From assembly GCA_030710605.1 (NCBI GenBank), contig CP092880.1:4337820-4401819 (forward strand): DNA of 64,000 nucleotides, written 5' to 3'. Source of the stretch: Cordylochernes scorpioides. Taxonomy: Eukaryota; Arthropoda; Arachnida; Pseudoscorpiones; Chernetidae. The position numbers and the translations under genes were made by a program. The notes under the pieces were generated by a model, which was not told where the DNA came from, searched no databases, and saw nothing but the letters and a program-made list of their open reading frames with translations. Every line of letters starts with the position of its first letter. Position 1 is the stretch's first letter. Shown piece by piece: positions 20,201 through 30,534 of this stretch.

Positions 20201-21244
20201 TTACTTGCACTCCAACTTGTCACTTGGAGCAACGTCAGTCCAGCGAGGATCAATGTCCAGCAGGCGGCAAGACTCGTCCCACAGCCGAGCAGCTGCAGCA
20301 GTGTCCCGAGCCCACGGCGCGCTGAGGGCAGGAGCACAGTCGACGAGGTACCCACGGGCTCGTGTCACGGCGGCCCAAACTGTGGTCTGGGCTCCGGCCC
20401 GCGGGGACTTGAGGAACGGCCATAGCACAGGAACTACCAACGCCCGGACCGGCCAGGCCATGTTACGGGCGATGGCCGTGCGAACTCCGCCGGGACTTAC
20501 CGAGCTCACTGCCACACCGCGATGTTCCAGACGTCGCCCCAACTCACCGGCAATCAGCACGTTGGCAAGTTTGGTGGAGCAGTAAGTCCAGTAGGGGTGT
20601 TGCACCCACGCTCGAGGACCGTCCAAGTCCTTGGCGGTATCTAGCCGCGCCCACCAGTGCGTTACGCTCGCCACGAATACGACACAAGCGTTCTTTGTAC
20701 GCAGCAGTAGAGGTAACAGCAAGGATGTCAGCAGGAATGGTCCTAGATGATTCACAGCCCATTGTAGTTCTAAGCCATCCTCAGTTGCCAGACCAGCTTT
20801 TGAGGGTGTCATACCAGCATTGTGAACTAACATATCCAGACGAGACTCAGAGTTGAGTATATGCTGGGCGAAATGCCGGATGGAATGTAGGGAGGATAGA
20901 TCGAGATGCCGGTACACCACGGAGGAGTTGCCTGTGGAGGCACGCACGATGTCAGCCGCCTGTTCCCCGCGGCTAGCGTCCCTACATGCCAGGATCACCC
21001 GGGCGCCCCTCGCAGCCAGGTCCCGAGCGGTCTCCAGGCCGAGACCGCAGTTGGAGCCGGTCACCACTGCAGTCTGGCCATCAAGGCGGGCCTCACCGCA
21101 CCGGCCTTCAATCAGCCGCAGGTAGAGCTTGATGGCCGCTAGCAGACCGAGCGCCGCTACCAGCACCGCCTGCCACATGCCGCCCACTAACACCGGCAGA
21201 TAAATGTCAGCGCCACCGCTCCTGGGACCTACTTTCTCCCTCAA
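20201..21244 (-). CDS. Membrane-anchored short-chain dehydrogenase/reductase, RDH11-14-like
   Basis: A single-exon 347-codon ORF. It has an N-terminal hydrophobic anchor (about residues 16-43) and a Rossmann fold with TGSNCGLG at 62-69 (NADP(H)-binding TGxxxGxG). The family motifs NAG 142-144, NHLG with Asn165, catalytic Ser193, Tyr221 and Lys225 (YCSTK) and PG 251-252 are all present. The family reduces or oxidises retinoids, sterols or other lipid carbonyls at the ER or mitochondrial membrane; the substrate cannot be read here. Met23 would give 325 residues, closer to the usual 315-335, and may be the true start. GC content is far above the surroundings. Copy 2 (39375-40418) encodes the same protein. 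Confidence 0.9.
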   Translation of the reverse strand: MREKVGPRSGGADIYLPVLVGGMWQAVLVAALGLLAAIKLYLRLIEGRCGEARLDGQTAVVTGSNCGLGLETARDLAARGARVILACRDASRGEQAADIVRASTGNSSVVYRHLDLSSLHSIRHFAQHILNSESRLDMLVHNAGMTPSKAGLATEDGLELQWAVNHLGPFLLTSLLLPLLLRTKNACVVFVASVTHWWARLDTAKDLDGPRAWVQHPYWTYCSTKLANVLIAGELGRRLEHRGVAVSSVSPGGVRTAIARNMAWPVRALVVPVLWPFLKSPRAGAQTTVWAAVTRARGYLVDCAPALSAPWARDTAAAARLWDESCRLLDIDPRWTDVAPSDKLECK

Positions 21245-21388
21245 CCCTTTCTATTTTTATCCTCATTTTAAAGTCACTTCTTCATTAAACACACGTTAAT
21301 TAACTTAAAATTCTATATAGGATAACTAGGTCGTTCATTTTGAGAATTGAATTCTTCTTTCTCCTGGTACACACCCAATAACATAATA

Positions 21389-21632
21389 CAAGGTTGTCCC
21401 AAAAGTGTGTAAACACTTGCAAAAAAAAAAAAAATTGAAATACCAATATTATTCGCCGTTATGTATAACGTCTTTGTATTATGTATAAAGTAATTATACT
21501 ATGTATTCGCCGTTATGTATAATATCTTTGTATTATGTATAAAGTAATTGTATTATGTATTATATTATGTATTCACCGTAATAATATTATTCGCCAAGTA
21601 ATAAAAAAAGCACGAACATTTGGGACAACCTT
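21389..21632 (+). mobile_element. MITE with CAAGGTTGTCCCAAA terminal repeats
   Basis: The left end TA-CAAGGTTGTCCCAAAAGTG and right end TTTGGGACAACCTTA-TA are inverted repeats. The AT-rich interior holds internal repeats of ATTCGCCGTTATGTATAA. TA targets and TIR style fit Tc1/mariner. Relics occur at 5800-6002 and near 4512. Copy 2 (40563-40805) has one A fewer in the A run. Confidence 0.75.
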
Positions 21633-21809
21633 ATAGCAAAGAGAGATTAGGGGACTCAGTGTTCAAATGTAGAATACAACGTCATGAGGATCTATCACAG
21701 AAACCATTTATAGTATATTTCTGACGTGTACTTGGCTAAGTTATCTAGGCCGTGTGTATATGAATGTAGTTCATGTACAGAATACACACGTATTCTTATT
21801 TCAATATAT

Positions 21810-22277
21810 TGTGGCAAAGAAATAATTTATATTTTATTATTCAATTTAATTATACAATTTTTATTTTATTTCCAAAGCGCTATATCCCGCAAGGGATACT
21901 AGCGCCAAACAAGGAGAAAAGTTTATTTACATAAGTTATTTACATTATTCAACGCATGAAAACATTAGAGATCCAGATTTTGTAGAAAGTTTAGAATGTA
22001 TTTACAAAATGAATTAAACTTTAAATATGATTTTTATCGGAAATCAAATCGTTAAGTTCACAAACAACTATGAAACAACAATGAAAATATTCAACACAGA
22101 ATATTACTATGAATTTGTGAAATAATCATACATGGTTCTTAGCTTGCTTGTTCAATGTTCTCTAGCTGTATATAGTATCTTTGGGGTTTGTTTGATAATT
22201 GTCGACAGGTCGTAATGACGTCATCAATAAATACTTTAATATCTTAAGATATACTAAAACTCGATTTCTACTCTATA
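21810..22277. mobile_element. LTR-like repeat, longer relative of 140-387
   Basis: Begins TGTGGCAAAG and ends CTACTCTATA, flanked by ATAT on both sides (21806-21809; 22278-22281). The ends match 140-387, and about 200 extra bases lie inside (including CGCTATATCCCGCAAGGG). Either this is the fuller form or it carries an insertion. Copy 2: 40983-41450. Confidence 0.5.
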
Positions 22278-22282
22278 ATATA

Positions 22283-23081
22283 CACTCATAAGACAAAACT
22301 TAAGAAAATGAAAAGTATTTGATGTCTATTTTTTCAAGGAGACAGGGGCAATGTTGTTCACACTTGGTTATCTCGTGTGTCTTCAATAAAGGTCGCTGTG
22401 ATATCTTTCAGAGTTATTGTCTGAATTCCGATATACATGCTAAAAGGTACAACTTCCTTAAGTTTTGTCCATGAGTGTATCTTTCAGAGTTATTGTCTCA
22501 ATCCCGATATACATGCTAAAAGGTACAACTTCCTTAAGTTTTGTCCATGAGTGTATCTTTCAGAGTTATTGTCAAAATCCCGAAATACATGCTAAAAGGT
22601 ACAACTTCCTTAAGTTTTGTCCATGAGTGTATCTTTCAGAGTTATTGTCTCAATCCCGATATACATGTTAAAAGGTACAACTTCCTTAAGTTTTGTCCAT
22701 GAGTGTATCTTTCAGAGTTATTGTCTGAATCCCGAAATACATGCTAAAAGGTACAACTTCCTTAAGTTTTGTCCATGAGTGTATCTTTCAGAGTTATTGT
22801 CTGAATCCCGAAATACATGCTAAAAGGTACAACTTCCTTAAATTTTGTCCATGAGTGTATCTTTCAGAGTTATTGTCTGAATCCCGAAATACATGCTAAA
22901 AGGTACAACTTCCTTAAGTTTTGTCCATGAGTGTATCTTTCAGAGTTATTGTCTGAATCCCGAAATACATGCTAAAAAGTACAACTTCCTTAAGTTTTGT
23001 CCATGAGTGTATCTTTCAGAGTTATTGTCTGAATCCCGAAATACATGCTTAAAGGTACAACTTCCTTAATTCCATGAATAT
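22283..23081 (-). mobile_element. Tc1-like MITE with nine 76-bp units, inverted
   Basis: TA then CACTCATAAGACAAAACTTA at 22283 is the right-end TIR. The body (TTCAATAAAGGTCGCTGTGA) and nine units of about 76 bp follow, to a decayed TIR (TTCCATGAATA) near 23081. Units carry private variants, such as TCTCAATC, TCAAAATC and TTAAATTTTG. The same variants occur in the same order in copy 2 (41456-42254). Confidence 0.85.
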
Positions 23082-23378
23082 AGATAGTGCATTAATGCAT
23101 TACACTGGTTTACAATGAAAAAGATGTTTTTGAAAATGCATCAGTTTCTGACTTAATTTGAGGTGCTGATCACGAATATAATGTTAGTTTTTATGTATCT
23201 CATTAATTTTTAGAGATATAACATATACATATTTAAGCCACAATGTGGTACATCAGTCCATATAAGTGGTACGAAAAACACATTGAACGCAAATAAAAAC
23301 TGAGAACGTCATACCAAAAGATACTTTATTTACTGTAGTATAAGAAAACAGAATCTAAAAAAATGTAAAATGCTACAG

Positions 23379-23760
23379 TCAATCCTTCATGAATTTCAAC
23401 CTTTTTGATTTTCTCTTATAAGTGTATTCCGGCAGGTCGCGGGACAGATTCCAGCAGTAATCTGCCATCATGTGGCAGTCCCAGACACCTTGATATCTCT
23501 CTTCCATCACTTTCATGTCTTGATGGAATCGCTCGTCTTGTTCATCACTATATGCACCGAGATTATCAGGGAATTTGTCCAGGTGACTATGCAAGTAGTG
23601 ACTCATATTTACACCCAAAGCTTCATAGCTTTTAATCATATTTTGGACAAGCTCTTTGTAATTATCGTCTCTTCTATTACCTAAAAATCCATGTACTATA
23701 GCCTTAAAACCTGACCATGCTGCTTCTTCAATTCCATTCGTGGTTATTAGAAATTTTGAA
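23379..23760 (-). pseudogene. C-terminal fragment of a multi-copy FHQD/MADYCW protein family
   Basis: The minus-strand frame (86 codons from Met at 23639, open further upstream to about 23760) carries HSHLDKFPDNLGAYSDEQ, ERFHQDMKVMEERYQG and MMADYCWNL, then a basic end. I recognise this C-terminal signature from a protein family repeated many times in arthropod and cnidarian genomes, probably transposon-derived. The family's longer N-terminal part is missing, so this is a fragment. Function is unknown. Copy 2: 42552-42933. Confidence 0.55.
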
Positions 23761-23769
23761 TAACAATGG

Positions 23770-24333
23770 AGATGTTGCGCTACTTATTTGATTGTGCTGT
23801 TCTGTCTGAGGAAAGACGAAAACTAAATGATAAAACGGGGCAACTTTGTCCTTCATTTCCGGCACTAATTAATGAAATATCAAAGAATAGGTATATAGCG
23901 GTGGCGATATTTGGATTCCACAGGATTATATCCCGGAAAAAGGCCACACAGTGTTCTCCCCATTCCTTGTAAACTGGCGAATCCTGTATAGGGCGAGAGG
24001 CCCTAAATAAAGACTTTGTTGTTGTATTAGAATATTTGGGGCTTTCAATGTGTTTTTCTAGAATCGTATGTTCAATTCTTGAAAGGTTGTTCATGTTAGT
24101 TTCGCAAGTTAATCGACATCTAACAGCTTATATGGACTTTCTTTTAGATTACTAAATTGATAAGACCATTTATTGATTGTTTGTACAGACATAAGTTACT
24201 GATGACTTGCGTCATCTATAGGAATAAATATCAACTTATCATTGATTTCTAACTATTTCATAATATTGGCTGGATACCATTTCTTGAAAAAATTTATCTG
24301 GTTTGTTACACTAACAACATCATCTGGTTCGTT
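23770..24333. other. No supported gene
   Basis: Overlapping frames of 68 and 104 codons on opposite strands have no recognisable homology. They may be decayed upstream parts of the fragment at 23379-23760. Confidence 0.35.
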
Positions 24334-24525
24334 AAAAAAAAGTCGGTGGACGAGTGGGTAACTCCCTCGATTCCCGACAGTCATGAACCGGGATTGAATC
24401 CTGCGTTAACATTTTGTTTTAATATGTGAATAACCTTCACATATTATTCATTGTTTCAATTATCGTGAACTAGGTTGCTCTTGCTGAGCGGTACCTATTA
24501 ATGTGATTTTGAACCGGCTGGTTCG
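24334..24525 (+). mobile_element. tRNA-Ser/Leu-derived SINE
   Basis: An A run, then GTCGGTGGACGAGTGGGTAA (A-box-like, as in tRNA-Ser/Leu) and CCGGGATTGAATCC (B-box-like), then a tail with CTTGCTGAGCGGTACC. Other copies: 43507-43698 and 54252-54449, the last with a readable 11-bp target duplication. Confidence 0.65.
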
Positions 24526-24597
24526 TTAAACAAACTAGCAAGATCTTCTGCATAATAAATAATAATTTGACCCTATTATATTTGCGCAAGATAGCAG

Positions 24598-24680
24598 GAT
24601 GTGCTTTGTTTATAATATTGAATTGCACTTGTGGAAACGAAGAACAAAACCCTGAACACCTTCTGATAAATTGTCGTTAA
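24598..24680 (+). pseudogene. Non-LTR retrotransposon C-terminal knuckle fragment
   Basis: A short frame ends CTCGNEEQNPEHLLINC then stop. C-x-C-x8-H-x4-C zinc knuckles of this form close the ORF2 of jockey/CR1-like elements. Nothing upstream is intact. Copy 2: 43771-43853. Confidence 0.45.
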
Positions 24681-24843
24681 CTTCTGTTCTAAGGGAAGAA
24701 AACCAACTTTACCTGACAAATACAAAACAAGTTGTTTACACAATAAAGACCAATACATCAAATTTAATAGATTCTGCAGGCTGTATATTTTAAGGCGAAA
24801 GTATTGACTCTACATATTTCAAGCTACTATTTATAATTACTAT

Positions 24844-25065
24844 TGTTGGCTTCCGTAGGCGTTTCTTACTGGGAAAAAGAAAGAGAGGATTCAATGAAAA
24901 TAATTTAGTAGTCTTTATTAAAACAAAATCATAATAGTGAATAATACATATAACAGAGAGTACCGTCGTCTTCCGGGTATTCCTTCTACTGGGGAGCTCG
25001 GATTCTATATTCTGTGCGTTTATAATCTGTTTATTTGTGGCTCTCTGGTCGGGATGGCGCCTACA
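24844..25065 (-). repeat. 3' LTR of gypsy element, copy 1
   Basis: 222 bp. It differs from the 5' LTR by about one base (GTACCGTCG against GTACCTTCG). The element's ORF stop codon (25061-25063) lies in its first bases. Confidence 0.9.
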
Positions 25066-28000
25066 TTCGGCCATTCCTGGATTTCAATCGTCCTCGATTG
25101 AACCTTGCGTTGCAGGAACGTCGTGGGTTGCGTCGGGGGGTATCTTCTACTTCTGGCTCCTCGTCCGGACTTTCTTCTGTAGCTGAGTCATCTTCTTCAC
25201 TGTGCCAAGACTTCAGTTGACTGATATGGGCCGTTGTCGTGTAGAACCGTCCACTGGTTCTTTCGCTTAACTGAGTCACTCTATACGTGTCGCTTGGCAG
25301 AACCTCGGTAATTATCAAAGGTCCTCGATATTTGGGTTGTGCCTTGGTTGGTTCACCCGTCATTTTGGGTACATGCCTCATCACTACAATTTCTCCTACT
25401 TCGAATTGGATTGTACGGCACCTCTTCTTATCGTAGTATGTCTTCATAGTTTCTTGTTTGTTCTCAATTTGGGATCTCACACTCTCTTGAATTCTATCCG
25501 GCTCGGTCCATGGGTCCACGTCTTCGTCCATCTGTAGCACCATTCCTGCTAATCCCTCAGCACTCGCATCGCAATGTACTTCTGTCTTGAGTTCAGGGTT
25601 GTAATGAGCTAGTACCGGATATTCGACCAGATCCTTTCGTAGTCCTCCAAATGACCTTCGCTGTTCTTCCTTCCATTCAAATTGTGAACCTTTCTTCGTA
25701 AGTCTGCTTAGCGGTTCTGCTTTCCTCGCGAAGTCCTTTACAAATCGTCTGAAGAAGTTCGTCAGTCCCAGAAAGCGTCGTATGTCGTGGACATTCTTGG
25801 GTTCTGGAAATTCTTCTATCGCCTTGATCTTTCTTGGGCCTGGCTTAAGTCCGCCTGTACTGATGACATACCCTAAGAACTCAACTTCCCTCCTTCCGAA
25901 CTCACATTTGGAGGGTTTCAGTGTCAGCTTCGCTGATCTTATTCTTTCGAGGACTTCCCTCAACCTTTCGATCATCTCCCGCCAATCTTTTGCCGGGATA
26001 ATCACGTCGTCGAGATAGCAGAATGCCTTCTTGTTCAGCAGCGGACCTAGGACAGTGTGCATCAGTCTTTGGAATTCAGCTGGTGCGTTGGCGAGTCCAA
26101 AAATCATCCTTTCGAATTGACCTGTATCATCTGGGGTGATGAATGCTGTCTTTAATTTTGCCTTATCGGTCAGTGGTATCTGCAAATATCCATGCGCCAG
26201 ATCCAGAGTGGTGAAGAATTTCGCATTCCTTAGGCCTTCCAGAAGGTCGTCTATCCTTGGTAATGGGAACTTGTCCTTAACTGTTTGAATGTTGAGTCTC
26301 CTATAATCTACCACCAGACGATGATCTCCAGTTTTCTTTCTCACAAGTAGGACGGGACTAGCGTAGGGTGATCTAGTTTCCGTGACTATTCCATTGTCCT
26401 TCCACTCTCTGACAATCTCCCTGATTGCTTCGCGTTCACTTGCAGTCGTCTTATACGGTCTCAGACAGACTGGCTTGCTTCCATCAACCTCCTTAATGTC
26501 CATCTTGGTGACATCGGTGCACCCTAATTCCTCCATGCCAAGAGCGAAACAGTCTCTATACTCGTTTACTACATCTAGGATTTCTTGTCTCTCTTTCGAA
26601 GTCAGAGAATGATTGACGTTGATGTCCTCAGGCAGTATGGGGCGCTTACGTTTCATTTGGTCTTGTCCTTCCCTCTTCTCTTCATTTTTAGTCTGAAACG
26701 AATCCTCTGCGACGTCCAGGTTAACAACAATATCATCAAGGTTCAGTAGTTCAACCCGCCCTACACATTGGTTCTTCCTTACTCTCAACTTGCCCTTGCC
26801 AGCTGAGATGATGGGTACGGTCGTCTTTCCGTCGACCACTTCCAATAGGGAATCGACACAGGCGTCATCTACTCCTGTGAACAATACATATCCATCCTTT
26901 ACCTCGTCTGTGATTGCACTTGTAAAGTTAATGGAGTCGCTCTCCAACTGAACAGTTTCGGTTGCTCTCAGTTCAACGCGACGCGACTTGATTTCTTCTT
27001 GCAGATTAGCAAACGGAAATTCGGTTGAATAGCCAATATGCAGTTCCTTACCGATTCTCGCGAAGGATACGTAGGGCAGATCTGTCCATGTTCTTCCAAT
27101 TAGTAGGTCATAAGGTTGGGCATCATCGTTAACAATGAATACAGCGATTTCTTTTCCGACTACGCCATCAATCTCCAGGTCAACTGTCGTCTTCCCAACG
27201 GTCCTGGCAGCTGGTGCGGTCTGGTTACCGATGCCGTACAGACTAGTCGAGTCTGGTTCGATGTCGACGCTGATCCTCCTTGCGACCGATTCTCTCATTA
27301 GACAACTGCTGCTCCCGGTGTCTATCATTGCCTTCACGGTTTCCTTGTTGTCGATCTTGACATCCTTCAAATATACATCTGGCGGGACAGTCTCCAGTCC
27401 TTCGACTTCCAGGTTGGCTACTTTTAGTCCTTCTTTGGGTCTTGTGCAATTCCTTTCCTTGTGTCCCGTTTGACCGCATCCTCGGCATGTCAACGTAGTC
27501 CTGGGTGCTGGGCAGTCTCTGGCAATGTGTCCAAACTGATTGCAGTTGAAGCACTTCGGTTCTCCCTTGTCGTTTCTGATTGCACGGTTTGACCATTCTC
27601 CTCGAGGTGTTAGGATACTTTTCACTGATTTCGTTCCTTGCAGCCTCTCTACTCGAAACATTCGTTCCTTGTTCAGTCTCTTTAACTTCGCTTCGGTTGG
27701 GAAATCTCGCAGATTTCTGCTGAAACGACGGTGGTGTGGTGTGTTTCGAATTCCAATGCGGAGGTCCCATCTCGGTGCGAACATTTTCGTACTCGTCCAG
27801 TTTATCCGCCAACTCATCTGGTTGTTTAACTTGGTCCAATCGTCAATGAGATGATTACGCAGCACATTTGGAACTTTTTTCTTTAGCTGGTTAGTGACGG
27901 ACAAATCCTTTAGGGCGTCGAAATTTTCCACGTTCATTCCTTCGATCCATTCGTTGAAATATCCTCGCAATTCGAAAGCGAAGTCTCTCCAGGAACCCTT

Positions 28001-28366
28001 TTGAGATCTCTCGTGCTTCTCGAATTTTTGTCTGAATTGTTCGGGGCTCAACTTGTACCGTTTTAGGAGCAACCTTTTCACGAACCTATAATCGCCGCTT
28101 TGTTCTTCTGTCTCCCGAGCGATTAATTGAGTCATTTCGTAAGGTAGCAATCCTAGGAGGCTGAACGCCCATTGGTCTTCATCCAATCCTAGTCGCTTTG
28201 CCTGTCTTTCGAAAAGAATTAGGTAAAAACTCAAATCATTGTCCTTCGACTCGTACTTGGGCATCAGTTTACGTATCTCGTAATGTGCGTCATTGCTGGT
28301 ACTTCGAGACGTATCGTTGTTTCCGCGTGTAGTCTGGATGCGCAGCTTCTCAAGCTCGAATTCCAT
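25061..28366 (-). pseudogene. gypsy gag-pol, copy 1, frame-disturbed
   Basis: The open part shows two CCHC knuckles (CFNCNQFGHIARDC and CRGCGQTGHKERNC), a protease DTGSS motif, and reverse transcriptase motifs VVDYRRLN, TTLDLAHGYLQIPL, FGLANAPAEFQ and the catalytic YLDD. Against copy 2 there is an extra T near 27590 and a missing G near 27822, so about 79 residues before the knuckles are read in the wrong frame. More indels near 28450, 28549 and 28616 break the N-terminus. The frame joins the start of RNase H (HCDAS) to an integrase C-terminal GPL-type region by an in-frame deletion near 25540. Confidence 0.8.
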
Positions 28367-28860
28367 TACTATTTGTTCTTTTCGTTCCCGTTCGATTCGT
28401 TCCCGATCCTCGATTCGTTTCCGATCCTCGATTCGTTCCCGCTCCTCGATCGTTCCCGCTCCTCGATTCGTTCCCGATCCTTGATCAGAGTCTCCAACAG
28501 TTGTTTTGCGAATTCTTCTTCGTAGGATTGGCTATTCAAAATAAGGTGTTTTTAAGTCGACGATCCTGCTCTCTGGCGGTACTACCTCGCCGAGTTCATA
28601 CGCCAACTTGCTCAATCGCATTTCCTTTACTTTCGCTAAATAAGTCATGTTGTTTTTTTTTTTTTTTTCAAAAGGAAAAATAAACAAGGCAAAAATTTTT
28701 TAAATAAACAAATAAAAATGACTAAACCAGATACGTACTGTTTCAATTATTTCTTTTTAAACGAAATAAACTTTTCTTTGGTAATTTTGAGACAATACTT
28801 TTTTTTTTCTTTTTACCGCGATACTTTGCGATAATACTTTTTATTTGTTTCTTCAATTTA

Positions 28861-29190
28861 CTTTAAAAATACTTTCTTTAGAATACTTTACTTTACTTTA
28901 AAATACTTTCTTTAGAATACTGTACTTTACTTTAAAATACTTTCTTTAAAATACTTCACTTTACTTTAAAATACTTTCTTTAAATACTTCACTTTACTTT
29001 AAATACTTTCTTTAGAATACTGTACTTTACTTTAAAATACTTTCTTTAAAATACTTCACTTTACTTTAAAATACTTTCTTTAAAATACTTCACTTTACTT
29101 TAAAATACTTTCTTTAAAATACTTCACTTTACTTTTAAAATACTTTCTTTAAAATACTTCACTTTACTTTAAAATACTTTCTTTAAAATA
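28861..29190 (-). repeat. 33-bp tandem array in the gypsy leader, copy 1
   Basis: About ten units of the type TTTACTTTAAAATACTTTC, alternating TAGAATACTGTAC and TAAAATACTTCAC, between the 5' LTR and gag. A few units lack one A or carry one extra T compared with copy 2 (48031-48365). Confidence 0.8.
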
Positions 29191-29389
29191 CTTCTTATCG
29201 AGATGATTTTGCAATAATACTTTTACCGAGGTGACTTGTAATAATACTTTTAGGAATAGGTAATTAAATTTCGTACATACCATGCAACTCCTCTTACGTT
29301 GATCGGTCACAGCGCCACGTCCCTTCTCGTTTCCAAATTATTCCAGTGAATCTTCAATTTTCTTCAGGACCATCCCACTTCTGAATTTC

Positions 29390-29611
29390 TGTTGGCTTCC
29401 GTAGGCGTTTCTTACTGGGAAAAAGAAAGAGAGGATTCAATGAAAATAATTTAGTAGTCTTTATTAAAACAAAATCATAATAGTGAATAATACATATAAC
29501 AGAGAGTACCTTCGTCTTCCGGGTATTCCTTCTACTGGGGAGCTCGGATTCTATATTCTGTGCGTTTATAATCTGTTTATTTGTGGCTCTCTGGTCGGGA
29601 TGGCGCCTACA
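29390..29611 (-). repeat. 5' LTR of gypsy element, copy 1
   Basis: 222 bp, TG...CA, followed by host CTAT. Confidence 0.9.
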
Positions 29612-29937
29612 CTATATGCAAAATTTGACATCGAATGTGTAATTTGCGTGCTTCCCAATGTTCAATAATGTTAATTTCACGATGATTTGATTTGTATATA
29701 ATTTCAGATTTACACGCAATTATCCTAATTGTGGATAATGCGTGTCTTTGCAACTGTTAAATAAATAAATTTAAAAAATATATTAAATTCAAAATCATTA
29801 TTTAATACTCGTTTGCTGAAGCCTAAATCTACTAAAGTCGTCTGCTAGAATAAATCCACAATACAATTGGGAAGAACTTCTGCTGCAAAATCCATTAAAT
29901 ATATTCATCATTATGATACACTAGCGCGCCATCTGTT

Positions 29938-30095
29938 ATGAAAATTCGAAACTATTTTAGACACATAAGATTCTTTTTGAAATTAAACAATTTCTACTTC
30001 CCTTACTTCAATATGGAAAAATTTATGGGAGCGCTGTAGAAATTGTTTAATTTCAAAAAGAATCTTCCATGTCTAAAATAGTTTTGAATTTTCAT
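29938..30095. mobile_element. Fold-back (palindromic) MITE
   Basis: Arms of about 60 bp (ATGAAAATTCGAAACTATTT against AAATAGTTTTGAATTTTCAT) flank a loop of about 38 bp. Only a few mismatches separate the arms. It would form a long hairpin. Copy 2: 49111-49268. Confidence 0.65.
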
Positions 30096-30109
30096 ATTCA
30101 TCAATATTT

Positions 30110-30470
30110 AGGGTAAATGTGTAAAACAAAAAAAAAATGTTTGAATATATCATTGAGATATATTTGTTGTTTCTTATCCCTTGTGTAAAGATTACACGAA
30201 TTCCATGAGTTCATGCTCCTCGAGCTGATCTCATGGAATGGGGTGTAGGGGTGCAGCTTTCGTTGATCATGGCACCATGATCCAGGCACACTTTGGTGAA
30301 AGTCTGACTTTGCCTGTAGTTTGAGGCCGTTCCTAACATGGAAGCAGACGCCTTTGCTGCCGACTCTAACATAGTACAGGACGCAGCTCCTCCGTATCCC
30401 TGGAGTGGGGACCCTTGCTGAGGTCTATCAACTGGGTCAGTTGAAGTCAGAATTTTTAAGTGATGAAATA
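30110..30470. repeat. Dispersed repeat C
   Basis: Contains TTATCCCTTGTGTAAAGATT, AATTCCATGAGTTCATGCTC and GTGCAGCTTTCGTTGATCAT. Related pieces lie at 57880-57945 and, inverted, 62048-62190; the copy-2 equivalent is 49283-49640. It is probably SINE-like. Confidence 0.55.
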
Positions 30471-30534
30471 ATATCGTTTATAAAAATGTGTTTTAAATTT
30501 TGTTTTAATCATCTTAAAGAGTCCATGCATCACC

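Larger units (their letters stand above)
24844..29611 (-). mobile_element. Non-autonomous Ty3/gypsy LTR element, copy 1
   Basis: LTRs of 222 bp at 24844-25065 (3') and 29390-29611 (5') begin TG and end CA. Host flanks are CTAT on both sides (24840-24843; 29612-29615), a 4-bp target duplication. In the minus sense the order is 5' LTR, leader with a 33-bp tandem array, gag, protease, reverse transcriptase, then a fused C-terminal tail and 3' LTR. RNase H beyond its first Asp and most of the integrase are missing. Near-identical LTRs point to a recent insertion. The better-preserved copy is 44017-48783. Confidence 0.9.

Noticed and set aside
20205-21142. Plus-strand ORFs opposite the dehydrogenase
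   Set aside because: Shadows of a GC-rich coding sequence in other frames, with no own homology.
22399-23081. Regular repeats that could suggest a CRISPR array
   Set aside because: Units are contiguous 76-bp copies with no unique spacers, contain a transposon TIR, and sit in a eukaryotic genome.
26382-27854. Plus- and minus-strand ORFs overlapping gypsy gag-pol
   Set aside because: Shadow frames of the retroelement ORF or frame-shifted segments of it.
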